From assembly GCF_000374085.1 (NCBI RefSeq), contig NZ_KB893585.1, forward strand, positions 1-41,161: DNA of 41,161 bases. The letters are read 5' to 3'. This DNA is from Spirosoma spitsbergense DSM 19989. Lineage in GTDB: Bacteria > Bacteroidota > Bacteroidia > Cytophagales > Spirosomataceae. Position numbers and translations under genes: made by a program. Positions 25,509 to 33,822 of the stretch are shown one piece after another; the stretch's first letter is position 1, and every line of letters begins with the position of its first letter. The notes under the pieces are model-generated. The model did not search any database and had not been told where the DNA came from. It saw only the letters and a list, made by a program, of their open reading frames with translations.

Positions 25509-25883
25509 CTACAACTCTTCCAGCCGTTCCAGCATCAGAATGGACCCCTGCGGCACAATAACGTATTGTTCCCCTTCGTACTGTAATTCGATGGCGTTCC
25601 GCTGGAGGTACAGGGCTACATCGCCTTCCTGCGCCTGAAGCGGCATGTACTTCACTTTTTCCTCAGTTTCCTTCCAGGGTTCATCTTCCGTCGGGTTGGG
25701 AATGGGATAACCCGGGCCTACTTTTATGACGTAGCCCGACCGGATTTCTTCCTTTTCCTGCACCGTCGGCGGTAAATACAACCCGCTGGATGTACGGTCG
25801 GAGGGGTCTTTGGGCTTGATGAGTACCCGGTCGCCTACCACAATCAGGCGCTTTAGTTTGTTATCGGCAGTAATTCCTATCAT
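25509..25883 (-). CDS. GroES-like (cpn10) protein
   Basis: 124 residues, longer than the ~95 of classic GroES. Shares VVGDRVLIKPKDPSDRTSSG and SGLYLPP near the N-terminus, SGYVIKVGPG in the middle and a C-terminal barrel part ending in EGEQYVIVPQGSILMLERL. An insertion with PNPTEDEPWKETEEKVKY replaces the usual short segment. No groEL gene is nearby, so it is a stand-alone second GroES-type protein as found in many Bacteroidota. Whether it caps GroEL is not known. Confidence 0.85.
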   Translation of the reverse strand: MIGITADNKLKRLIVVGDRVLIKPKDPSDRTSSGLYLPPTVQEKEEIRSGYVIKVGPGYPIPNPTEDEPWKETEEKVKYMPLQAQEGDVALYLQRNAIELQYEGEQYVIVPQGSILMLERLEEL

Positions 25884-25998
25884 AGAATGGTTCGTGAGTT
25901 AACTAGTCGGTAGCGGGGGAGCAAAAATCGGGCAGGAGTGACGTATAGGTCAACTTGTCAGTAACTATAACGCTCCGACTTAACAATCGGCTGACTGC

Positions 25999-26211
25999 TC
26001 AGGGTACCGGGTCGTAGCCATGCCCCCCCCAGGGATGGCAGCGGGCAATGCGTTTCAGCCCCAGCCACCCGCCCCGCCAGGCCCCGTGTTTATGAATGGC
26101 CTCTATAGCATACTGCGAACAGGTAGGCGTGTACCGACAGGCATTCGGTAAATAAGGGGATACAATCGCCTGATATACTTTTACGAATCCAACCAGAATT
26201 GTTCGCATCAT
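25999..26211 (-). CDS. yidD: Membrane protein insertion efficiency factor
   Basis: 70 residues, typical length. Carries the full signature: [20 protein letters not shown], then [20 protein letters not shown], then [17 protein letters not shown], with the three conserved cysteines. Small inner-membrane-associated protein thought to help YidC insertion. Usually beside rnpA and yidC; here it is divergent from lgt instead. Confidence 0.96.
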   Translation of the reverse strand: MMRTILVGFVKVYQAIVSPYLPNACRYTPTCSQYAIEAIHKHGAWRGGWLGLKRIARCHPWGGHGYDPVP

Positions 26212-26255
26212 AAACGCATAAACAGCAAAACACCCAAAATCTTTCCCGCAATCCG

Positions 26256-26263
26256 TATCTTTG
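26256..26263 (+). promoter_or_regulatory. Candidate -7 box for lgt
   Basis: TATCTTTG fits TAnnTTTG. If used, the transcript would begin near 26270 and carry the inverted repeat 26281-26349 as its leader. Confidence 0.4.
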
Positions 26264-26280
26264 CCAATATTCGGTTTATA

Positions 26281-26349
26281 GTTTGTGGTTTACGGTCTAT
26301 GAGTTGGTTGCCGGTGCAGTTGGCTAACTATAGACCGTAAACCACAAAC
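26281..26349. repeat. 20-bp perfect inverted repeat with GC-rich centre
   Basis: GTTTGTGGTTTACGGTCTAT (26281-26300) is the exact inverse of 26330-26349. The 29-nt centre holds TGGTTGCCGGTGCAGT (26305-26320), 12 of 16 matches to the 16-mer found in the IS110 gene. It ends 21 nt before lgt and shares arm sequence with 2561-2663. Confidence 0.85.
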
Positions 26350-26370
26350 CACAAACGTCAAACTATTCAT

Positions 26371-27216
26371 ATGCTCCAATTCATTATCTGGGAGGTTGAT
26401 CCCGAAATTTTCCACATTGGCTCTTTCTCAGTGCGGTGGTACGGACTCCTGTTCGCGCTGGGTTTTTTGATTGGGATGCAGATTATGGGCTACATTTTCA
26501 AAAAAGAAGACAAGCCCATTGCCGATACGGATTCCCTGCTGATTTATATGGTTATATCCACCATTGTTGGCGCCCGATTTGGCCACTTTCTATTCTACGA
26601 ACCGGAGGTTTTGCTGCATCATCCGCTCACGGTTATTACTCCTCCCTTTGCGGGTCTAGCCAGTCACGGGGCTATTATTGGTATCCTGACGGGCCTGTGG
26701 CTCTACTCACGCCGGAAAGAAAGCAGGCTGACCAATCAAACGTTTTTATGGGTAACCGACCGAATTGCTATTGTAGTTGCGCTGGCGGGCGCCTGTATCC
26801 GGTTCGGTAATTTGATGAACTCCGAAATTGTGGGTCGCCCAACGGATGTCCCCTGGGCGTTTGTGTTCATGAACAACAGTGAGTACGCCAAAATACCGCG
26901 CCACCCCGCCCAGTTGTACGAGTCCATTTCGTGCCTGATTCTTTTCTTCATCCTGCTGTGGTTCTGGAACCGGAACAAAGAACGGACGCCACGGGGGAGT
27001 ATGCTCGGTATTTTTCTCATCTGGATTTTTACCCTGCGCTTTTTCTACGAATACCTGAAAGAAAATCAGGTGGCTTTTGAAGATACCCTGGCCCTGAACA
27101 TGGGGCAGATTCTAAGCATTCCCGCCGTGCTGCTGGGCATCTATTTCCTGGTCCGCAGTTACCGGAATCCGGAAGTATCACCCGTTAAAAAGGAGTCGAA
27201 ACCGATTGAGTCGTAG
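26371..27216 (+). CDS. lgt: Prolipoprotein diacylglyceryl transferase
   Basis: 281 residues with about seven membrane segments. Moves a diacylglyceryl group from phosphatidylglycerol to the lipobox cysteine of prelipoproteins, the first step in lipoprotein maturation. Family blocks: SVRWYGLLFALGF near the N-terminus, GLASHGAIIG with the key His, RFGNLMNSEIVGRPTDVPW (the Lgt signature with Arg, Asn and Glu), RHPAQLYE, and a C-terminal RFFYEYLKENQ. It serves the several lipoproteins of this window, including MsrA and the S8 peptidase. Followed by its own terminator. Confidence 0.97.
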   Translation: MLQFIIWEVDPEIFHIGSFSVRWYGLLFALGFLIGMQIMGYIFKKEDKPIADTDSLLIYMVISTIVGARFGHFLFYEPEVLLHHPLTVITPPFAGLASHGAIIGILTGLWLYSRRKESRLTNQTFLWVTDRIAIVVALAGACIRFGNLMNSEIVGRPTDVPWAFVFMNNSEYAKIPRHPAQLYESISCLILFFILLWFWNRNKERTPRGSMLGIFLIWIFTLRFFYEYLKENQVAFEDTLALNMGQILSIPAVLLGIYFLVRSYRNPEVSPVKKESKPIES

Positions 27217-27256
27217 TGGCCTACACGCCCTACCCCGACGCATGACCTGTATCACC

Positions 27257-27288
27257 TGCCCTGGCCTCTGTGCCGGGGCATTTTTTTT
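27257..27288 (+). terminator. Rho-independent terminator of lgt
   Basis: A 9-bp stem with one G-U pair (27257-27265 with 27272-27280) is followed by eight T. Confidence 0.9.
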
Positions 27289-27315
27289 GAGGGCACCAGA
27301 ATACATAAAATGCTG

Positions 27316-27323
27316 TATTTTTG
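27316..27323 (+). promoter_or_regulatory. Candidate -7 box of the S9 peptidase gene
   Basis: TATTTTTG fits TAnnTTTG and lies 34 nt before the GTG start. The nearest upstream TTTG (27286-27289) is about 26 nt away, a little too far. Confidence 0.4.
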
Positions 27324-27357
27324 ACGTTTATCGTTCATCAATCATATCGCATTTTCC

Positions 27358-29559
27358 GTGTATTCATTTTCTTCGTTTTCCCGCTTCATACTCCCCGCTT
27401 TACTTGTTGGTAGTCTCCACTCCGCCGTAGCGCAGGTCCCCGGTCGACAGATGCACTGGTCGGCCGATGGCAATGCCTATACGGTTCCTGAACAGAAGGG
27501 CCTGACCAATATTGATATTCGTACAGGCCAAAAAACGATTGTGCTGCCAGCGGATAAACTCAATAAACCCGGAATGCAGCAGTCCATGCCCGTAACGGAC
27601 TTTGCCTTCACACCCGATAGTACCCAGGTATTAATTTTTACCAACACCGCCCGCGTGTGGCGGTATAACACGCGGGGCGACTATTACCTCATCGACCGAA
27701 AAACGGGCGTAGCCCGGCAGGTGGGCAAAAGCCGTCCGGCGCAGTCGTTGCTGTACGCCAAACTGTCGCCCAATGGCCGCAGCGTTGCGTACGTGAGTGA
27801 ACATAACCTGTTTGTGGAAGACGTAGCGATCGGGAAGGCCGTTCAACTCACGACCGATGGCACCCGCAAACGCATCAACGGTACGTTCGACTGGGCCTAC
27901 GAAGAGGAGTTCGGTTGTCGGGATGGCTTCCGGTGGAGTCCCGACAGCAAGCAACTGGCCTACTGGCAAATCGACGCGACAAAAATCCCGGACTATCTGA
28001 TGCTGAACACCACGGATTCCAATTACTCCTACACGGTGCCGGTCGAATACCCGAAAGTAGGCGTTAGTCCGTCGCCCGCCCGCATTGGCGTAGTGGCCGC
28101 TACGGGTGGTAAAACCAACTGGCTTCCCATCCCCGGCGATGCGCAGCAGCACTACCTGACCCGCATGGAGTGGTTGCCAAAAGCGAATACGCTGATTGTT
28201 CAGCAATTGAACCGCAAGCAGAATCAGAGTATCGTGTTCATATGCAATCCCGCTACGCAGGCCGTTACCCCCATCCATACCGAATCCAATAGCACCTGGA
28301 TTGATGTAAAAAGTCGCTGGAACGACGATGATCCCAGCGGCTGGGAGTGGCTCGACGGCGGTAAATCTTTTGTGTGGGTATCCGAAAAAGATGGCTGGCG
28401 GCACCTGTACCGGGTTACGACCGATGGGAAAAAAGAAACGCTGCTTACCCCCGGCGATTATGATATTGAAACCATCAGCCTGATTGACGAACCCGCCAAT
28501 CAGATCTATTTCATTGCCTCTCCCCGGAATCCCAATCAGCGGTACCTGTTTCGCACCAGTCTGGATGGGAAAGGGAAAGCCGAGCGGGTAACCCCCGCCG
28601 ACCTTGCCGGTACGCACGATTACGCCATTTCACCGTCGGGCAAACTGGCCCGGCATTCGTTCACCAATTACTACACCCCCAACGTTCGGGAGTGGGTAAG
28701 CCTGCCCGATCATACCCCCGTTAATGCAAATGAACGTATTGCCGAACGGATGAAGCCGGTTGACAAATCAAATGTTAGTTTCTTCACCGTCACCACCGAC
28801 GATGGGGTGAATCTAGATGGATGGATGGCCAAACCGGTTGATTTTGATAGTACGAAGAAGTATCCGATTGTTTTCTACGTGTACGGCGAACCGGCCGCTA
28901 CCACGGTCAATGATGTATTCGGGACCGGGCAAAATCGGCTGTTTCAGGGCGATATGACCAAAGCGGGGTACCTCTACGTGGCCCTCGATAACCGGGGAAC
29001 GCCTAACCTGAAAGGGGCTGACTGGCGGAAATCCATCTACCGCAACATCGGCCGACTCAACGTCCGCGACCAGGCGATGGGGGCTAAAAAACTGTTCTCG
29101 CAACACGCCTACATCGACACCAGCCGCGTGGCCGTTTGGGGTTGGAGTGGTGGAGGGTCTACTACCCTGCACCTGCTGTTTCAGTACCCTGATATCTATA
29201 AAACCGGCATTTCCATTGCTGCCGTGGGTAATCAGTTGTTTTACGATAACATTTATCAGGAACGGTACATGGGATTGCCGCAGGAGAACCGGGCCGATTT
29301 TGTGGCGGGTTCGCCCATAACCTATGCTAAAAACTTAAAGGGTAATCTGCTCTACATTCACGGTACCGGCGACGATAATGTGCAGTACGACAATGCCGAA
29401 GTGTTGATCAACGAGTTGATAAAGTACAACAAGCAGTTCCAGATGATGCCATACCCCAACCGCTCGCACGGTATTTATGAGGGGGAAGGAACTACCCTGC
29501 ACCTGCGAACATTGTACACGAATTATCTGCTTAAAAACTGCCCTCCAGGGGCGCGGTAG
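27358..29559 (+). CDS. S9 family peptidase, DPP IV type
   Basis: 733 residues, GTG start chosen because it opens a signal peptide (LPALLVGSLHSAVAQ). An eight-bladed beta-propeller (about 40-480) contains DWAYEEEFG near 180, the Glu pair that binds the free N-terminus of substrates in dipeptidyl peptidase IV. The hydrolase domain has Ser597 (GWSGGGS), Asp672 (GTGDDNV) and His704 (NRSHGIYEG). Removal of N-terminal dipeptides, typically Xaa-Pro, from peptides in the periplasm is expected. It is the first of three exported peptidases in the region; the M1 enzyme follows after a 300-bp structured gap. Confidence 0.94.
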   Translation: MYSFSSFSRFILPALLVGSLHSAVAQVPGRQMHWSADGNAYTVPEQKGLTNIDIRTGQKTIVLPADKLNKPGMQQSMPVTDFAFTPDSTQVLIFTNTARVWRYNTRGDYYLIDRKTGVARQVGKSRPAQSLLYAKLSPNGRSVAYVSEHNLFVEDVAIGKAVQLTTDGTRKRINGTFDWAYEEEFGCRDGFRWSPDSKQLAYWQIDATKIPDYLMLNTTDSNYSYTVPVEYPKVGVSPSPARIGVVAATGGKTNWLPIPGDAQQHYLTRMEWLPKANTLIVQQLNRKQNQSIVFICNPATQAVTPIHTESNSTWIDVKSRWNDDDPSGWEWLDGGKSFVWVSEKDGWRHLYRVTTDGKKETLLTPGDYDIETISLIDEPANQIYFIASPRNPNQRYLFRTSLDGKGKAERVTPADLAGTHDYAISPSGKLARHSFTNYYTPNVREWVSLPDHTPVNANERIAERMKPVDKSNVSFFTVTTDDGVNLDGWMAKPVDFDSTKKYPIVFYVYGEPAATTVNDVFGTGQNRLFQGDMTKAGYLYVALDNRGTPNLKGADWRKSIYRNIGRLNVRDQAMGAKKLFSQHAYIDTSRVAVWGWSGGGSTTLHLLFQYPDIYKTGISIAAVGNQLFYDNIYQERYMGLPQENRADFVAGSPITYAKNLKGNLLYIHGTGDDNVQYDNAEVLINELIKYNKQFQMMPYPNRSHGIYEGEGTTLHLRTLYTNYLLKNCPPGAR

Positions 29560-29577
29560 ACCGGTTGAAAGTAGCTT

Positions 29578-29837
29578 GGACTTATTGATTTGACGTAAAT
29601 AACCGCCGGATTGCGACCACCCCCAACCCCCTCCTAAAACAGGAGGGGACTTGAAAAAGGGAACCCTTCAGCGTAGCCCCCTCCTGTTTTAGGAGGGGGT
29701 TGGGGGTGGTCAGTATGGGCGAAAAAGCGATTGTTAGTTCGGCGGTTATTTTGTTCAAATCAATTAGTCCGGGTAACTGTAAGCTGAGTTGCGATTGCCA
29801 GTACTTACAAAATTAGCCTAACGGCTACCCGGACTAA
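29578..29837. repeat. Nested inverted-repeat element filling a 300-bp gap
   Basis: A perfect 34-bp pair (29615-29648 and 29678-29711) starts GACCACCCCCAACCCCCTCC on its left arm. Outside it a second, less perfect pair (29578-29608 with 29739-29770) includes AAATAACCGCCG and ATTGATTTGA on both sides. To the right, TTAGTCCGGGTA (29764-29775) pairs with 29826-29837. The gap holds no gene. C-rich CCCCCAACCCCCTCC repeats of this kind are dispersed in many bacterial genomes. Confidence 0.9.
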
Positions 29838-29856
29838 AGTCTAGGCCACCAAAAAA

Positions 29857-31509
29857 ATGCGAACAAAAAACAGAATAGCAGTTCTTCAGCTACTAATGCT
29901 GCTCCTGGTAATCCCCGCTCAGGCGCAGCAACACACCCGGTTTACGCACGCCGATACACTGCGGGGGACTATCACGCCCGAGCGGGCCTGGTGGGATCTG
30001 GCTTTTTATCACCTGCGCGTCCGGGTGCAACCCGTTGATAGTACCCTGAGCGGCTCAACGTTGATCCGCTATCGGGTGTTGAAGCCGGGGCAGGTGATGC
30101 AGGTGGATCTGCAAAAGCCGCTGCGGGTACTACGGGTAGAGCAGGACGGAAAACAACTAGCCGTGCGGCAGGATGGCAACGCCTATTTTGTTACCCTGGC
30201 CAAAGCACAGAAAGTTGGGCAGACCGAAGCGATAACGGTGTCTTACAGTGGTAAACCCCGCGTGGCCAAACGCCCGCCCTGGGATGGAGGGCTGGTCTGG
30301 TCGCACGACAAAGCCGGTAACTGGTTCATTGCCACGGCCTGTCAGGGGCTGGGGGCCAGCGCGTGGTGGCCCTGTAAAGACCACATGTACGACGAACCGG
30401 ATTCGATGGCCATTACGGTAACTGTCCCTGAGGATCTGATGGATGTATCGAACGGGCAACTCCGTCAGGTAACCACCAATCCCGACCATACCCGCACCTT
30501 TGACTGGTACGTGCAGAACCCCATCAACAACTATGGTGTAAACCTGAACATCGCCCGCTATGCCCACTGGTCGGAGGTGTATGAAGGCGAAAAAGGCAAA
30601 CTTGCGCTTAATTATTATGTACTCCCTGAGCACCTCGATTCAGCTAAAGCACAGTTTAAAGAGGTGCCAAGAATGCTGAAGGCATTCGAGTACTGGTTTG
30701 GGCCGTACCCTTTCTACGAAGATGGCTATAAACTGGTCGAGGCACCGTATCTGGGCATGGAGCACCAGAGTTCCGTAACCTACGGGAATCACTTTCGGAA
30801 TGGTTACCTGGGCCGCGACCTCTCGCACACGGGATGGGGATTGCTATGGGATTTTATCATCGTCCATGAATCGGGGCACGAGTGGTTTGCCAATAACATC
30901 ACCTACCGGGATGTGGCTGATATGTGGATTCACGAGAGTTTTACCAACTATTCGGAATGCCTTTTTACGGAGTACTACTGGGGTAAAGCCGCTGGGGCGC
31001 AATACGTCATTGGCTGTCGCGCCAACATCCGTAACGACAAACCGATTATTGGCACCTACAATGTGAATCATGAAGGATCGGGCGATATGTACTACAAAGG
31101 GGGTAACATGCTCCATACGATTAGACAGTTGGTTGGTAACGACGATAAATGGCGACAGATGCTGCGTGGTCTGAATAAAACATTCTACCACCAAACCGTA
31201 ACCACGAACCAGATTGAACAATACATGAGTCAGCAGGCGGGTCTGAATCTAAAACCCGTGTTTGACCAGTACCTACGCGATACCCGAATACCCGTACTCG
31301 AATACCGCCCGGTAGCCGATGGGTTTCAGTATCGGTGGGTCAATACGGTGCCCGGCTTTTCGATGCCGGTGCGGGTGTGTCTGGGAGAGTCGGGACCGTA
31401 TCAGGTTATTCAGCCCACGGCACAATGGCAGAAACTGTCGGCCAGGGGAGTGAAGACGTTGACGGTAGACGCGAATTACTATGTTTTGAGTAGACGGGTA
31501 GCCGAGTAA
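29857..31509 (+). CDS. M1 family aminopeptidase-like metallopeptidase
   Basis: 550 residues with a signal peptide (LQLLMLLLVIPAQAQ). The N-terminal beta saddle (about 50-240) leads to the substrate-binding LGMEHQSS, a variant of the GxMEN motif with His in place of Asn, and to the zinc site HESGH (His337, Glu338, His341) with Glu360 in WIHESFTNYSE. The usual C-terminal helical domain is short, ending near residue 550, as in other bacterial short M1 enzymes. Likely removes N-terminal residues from peptides in the periplasm. Placed after the S9 enzyme on the same strand, but separated by an inverted-repeat element, so its promoter may lie in that gap. Confidence 0.92.
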   Translation: MRTKNRIAVLQLLMLLLVIPAQAQQHTRFTHADTLRGTITPERAWWDLAFYHLRVRVQPVDSTLSGSTLIRYRVLKPGQVMQVDLQKPLRVLRVEQDGKQLAVRQDGNAYFVTLAKAQKVGQTEAITVSYSGKPRVAKRPPWDGGLVWSHDKAGNWFIATACQGLGASAWWPCKDHMYDEPDSMAITVTVPEDLMDVSNGQLRQVTTNPDHTRTFDWYVQNPINNYGVNLNIARYAHWSEVYEGEKGKLALNYYVLPEHLDSAKAQFKEVPRMLKAFEYWFGPYPFYEDGYKLVEAPYLGMEHQSSVTYGNHFRNGYLGRDLSHTGWGLLWDFIIVHESGHEWFANNITYRDVADMWIHESFTNYSECLFTEYYWGKAAGAQYVIGCRANIRNDKPIIGTYNVNHEGSGDMYYKGGNMLHTIRQLVGNDDKWRQMLRGLNKTFYHQTVTTNQIEQYMSQQAGLNLKPVFDQYLRDTRIPVLEYRPVADGFQYRWVNTVPGFSMPVRVCLGESGPYQVIQPTAQWQKLSARGVKTLTVDANYYVLSRRVAE

Positions 31510-31615
31510 ACGAACATTGGATGGTACGCTTACTCAAAAGTTTGGCTACTGCATGGAAAGGAAATGTACTTTGCCAATGATTAATTTTTATCCCATTCTT
31601 ACCTATAAAACAACT

Positions 31616-32245
31616 ATGCGTACAAATCGAAATTTACTCTGGGCCGGACTACTCCCGGTGATGTTGCTCATCGGTTGCGGAAGTAATAAAGAAAAAGAAG
31701 AGGAAGAGAAAAAAGACGACGAATCCGTATCAATGATGGGGGCCGCCGGTGCGATGAAAGAGATGGCATCGCAGATGGAAGACATGCAGAAAAATGGCCC
31801 CGTTGAAACGGTCAACTTCCGCACGCTGAAAGAATTGCTTCCCGCCGATGCCGATGGTTTGCCCCGTAAGGAGGCTACCGGTGAAAAAAATGGAGCCATG
31901 GGCTTTACGATTTCAACCGCAACGGGTAAGTACGAAAACGGAGACGGCAGTGAACGTATCGAGTTGTCGATTGTAGATGGGGGTGGCTCACCCATGATGA
32001 TGGGACTGGCCGCCTGGTCGATGATAGATGTCGATAAAGAAACCGAACACGGTTACGAAAAAACTACCAAAATGGGGGATAACAAGGCGTATGAAAAATA
32101 CGACAGTGCCGACAAAAACGGAGAATTAAACGTGCTGGTCAATAAACGGTTTGTTATTACCGCCAAAGGTCGGGGAGTAAGCATGGATAAAATAAAAGCG
32201 GCCCTGGACGATATTGATCTGGATAAACTGGCCGATATGAAGTAA
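31616..32245 (+). CDS. Lipoprotein of unknown function
   Basis: 209 residues from the ATG at 31616, preceding a lipoprotein signal (LLPVMLLIGCGS, Cys about residue 20). An in-frame start 33 codons upstream would displace it. A short Glu/Lys-rich run (KEKEEEEKKDDE) and a Met-rich helix (MMGAAGAMKEMASQMEDMQ) are followed by an alpha/beta domain: FRTLKELLPADADGLPRKEA, ERIELSIVDGG, ELNVLVNKRFVITAKG and a C-terminal helix. No family named. It closes with a terminator shared with the convergent S8 gene. Confidence 0.75.
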   Translation: MRTNRNLLWAGLLPVMLLIGCGSNKEKEEEEKKDDESVSMMGAAGAMKEMASQMEDMQKNGPVETVNFRTLKELLPADADGLPRKEATGEKNGAMGFTISTATGKYENGDGSERIELSIVDGGGSPMMMGLAAWSMIDVDKETEHGYEKTTKMGDNKAYEKYDSADKNGELNVLVNKRFVITAKGRGVSMDKIKAALDDIDLDKLADMK

Positions 32246-32251
32246 TCACTT

Positions 32252-32301
32252 CTACAAATGAAGAAAGCCGAAGTTCATGCTTCGGCTTTCTTCGTTTGTA
32301 G
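32252..32301. terminator. Bidirectional terminator
   Basis: A 22-bp stem with one mismatch (32252-32273 with 32280-32301, loop TTCATG) lies between convergent genes. Confidence 0.88.
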
Positions 32302-32316
32302 GGTAGACAGGTGATT

Positions 32317-33714
32317 TTACCGGGCTAAAGCCGCATTGGCATCCAGCCGCCCGCCGGTTACCGTCTTACCACTTAAGGATGGCGTTGGTACCGCACTGGA
32401 CAGGATCGCGTTTCTGATCTGGGCAACCGTAGCACCAGGGTGGGTCGAGGCATACAGCGCAACGGCTCCCGTTACGTGGGGAGTTGCCATTGACGTGCCA
32501 CTGTAGGACGAATAAGTGTTATACGCTGTTGTCGAATTGATGGCTACACCGGGTGCGCCCAAATCAACCGTGGTAGCACCGTACTGGGAGAAACTGGCTA
32601 ATGCTCCGGTATTATCGATAGCCGCTACGGCAATGACGTTGGGCAAATCGTAGTTGGAAGGGTAGCTGGCTGTAGCATCGTTGTTGGTTCCGCTGTTGCC
32701 GGCAGCCGCAATAAACATAATGCCCGCTGTATTAGCCCGACTGATGGCATCGTAAAGGGCTTGTGAATAGCCGCCCCCTCCCCACGAATTGTTAGAAGCC
32801 ACAATATTGATACCCTTGTTTTTGAGGGTAGTCAGATAGTCGACGGCCTTGATCGCATTGGCCGTGGTACCTCCTCTACTGCCCAGGAATTTGGCCGAGA
32901 TGAGCGTTACGTTCCAGTTTATACCAACAACTCCCGTCGTATTGGCTTTTGCGCCAATGGTGCCCGACACGTGTGTGCCATGGTCATCTAGCGTACCCCG
33001 TGTTCCACCATCGTAAATGGTACGGTCGTTATTGGCGAAATCCCAGCCATTTGTGTCATCGATGTACCCATTCTTATCATTATCTACCTTGTCAACCGGG
33101 TCGCTAGAGTTCACCCATACCTGCCCGCTCAGATCAGGATGCGTAAGCTGAATTCCTTCATCTATGATGCCCACGTACACCGCTGCCGAACCCGTCTTGC
33201 CTGCTGCCCAGGCTGCGGCCGCATTACTGCCATACTGATTGGCAGGCGATGTCGCGGGCCCATACATTCCCCACAGCGAGCCATTCGTGAAAAAAGGATC
33301 AGTCGCTACGGCGGTATGCGTGTAAATAAAGTTAGGCTCCGCAAAGGCTACCCCGGCTGTATTGCTTAGGTCGGCAATGGCTTCCAGTACATTCTTGTTT
33401 ACTTTCACGACCATTAGTCCCTCTTTTTTGCCCGCCTTTTCCATGGCTTTCGTCAGAATTTTTTCGGCAGGGATTCCTTTTACTTTGTCGAGGGCCTTGT
33501 TCTTGACATCGTCCGTAGCCTCTTCGTCAAACTGTAGTAATAACTCACCGTCTACGTAGTCCACATCGGCTTTAAGCCGGGCATTGGCGGCAGAATGTGT
33601 GCCGGGTGAAACGGAGGCAGCCGGGTCTATGGGTTGACAACCTACCAGGAGTACTGTTGCCGCGAAGGTAAGCGTTGCTACCTGAGCAAGCCGAAGCGTT
33701 ACGTTGCTTTTCAT
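32317..33714 (-). CDS. S8 family serine peptidase (subtilase), lipoprotein
   Basis: 465 residues. Lipobox VLLVGC with Cys26. An I9-like propeptide (about 45-135, including VDGELLLQFDEEATDD) is followed by the subtilase domain with Asp185 (VGIIDEGIQLTHPDL), His245 (DDHGTHVSGTIGA), the oxyanion Asn340 (AAAGNSG) and Ser408 (SGTSMATPHVTGAVAL). Expected to be anchored to the envelope and to degrade extracellular or periplasmic protein, supplying peptides for the S9 and M1 enzymes. It ends in the subtilase domain without a visible T9SS tail. Confidence 0.96.
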   Translation of the reverse strand: MKSNVTLRLAQVATLTFAATVLLVGCQPIDPAASVSPGTHSAANARLKADVDYVDGELLLQFDEEATDDVKNKALDKVKGIPAEKILTKAMEKAGKKEGLMVVKVNKNVLEAIADLSNTAGVAFAEPNFIYTHTAVATDPFFTNGSLWGMYGPATSPANQYGSNAAAAWAAGKTGSAAVYVGIIDEGIQLTHPDLSGQVWVNSSDPVDKVDNDKNGYIDDTNGWDFANNDRTIYDGGTRGTLDDHGTHVSGTIGAKANTTGVVGINWNVTLISAKFLGSRGGTTANAIKAVDYLTTLKNKGINIVASNNSWGGGGYSQALYDAISRANTAGIMFIAAAGNSGTNNDATASYPSNYDLPNVIAVAAIDNTGALASFSQYGATTVDLGAPGVAINSTTAYNTYSSYSGTSMATPHVTGAVALYASTHPGATVAQIRNAILSSAVPTPSLSGKTVTGGRLDANAALAR

Positions 33715-33749
33715 TGGGAAATTATTTGAAAGGCTGACAAAATGTTAAA

Positions 33750-33805
33750 AAATAAAATAGTTACTTTAATTCGATTAAAACTGAATTAAAGTAACTATTT
33801 TATTT
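33750..33805 (-). terminator. AT-rich terminator of the PfkB kinase gene
   Basis: A 23-bp perfect stem (33750-33772 with 33783-33805, loop GATTAAAACT) lies after the kinase stop, and on the minus strand it is followed by a run of six T (ATTTTTTAACA). It also sits just upstream of the S8 gene, so it may shield that promoter from read-through. Confidence 0.8.
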
Positions 33806-33822
33806 ATACAAACAATATTTAT

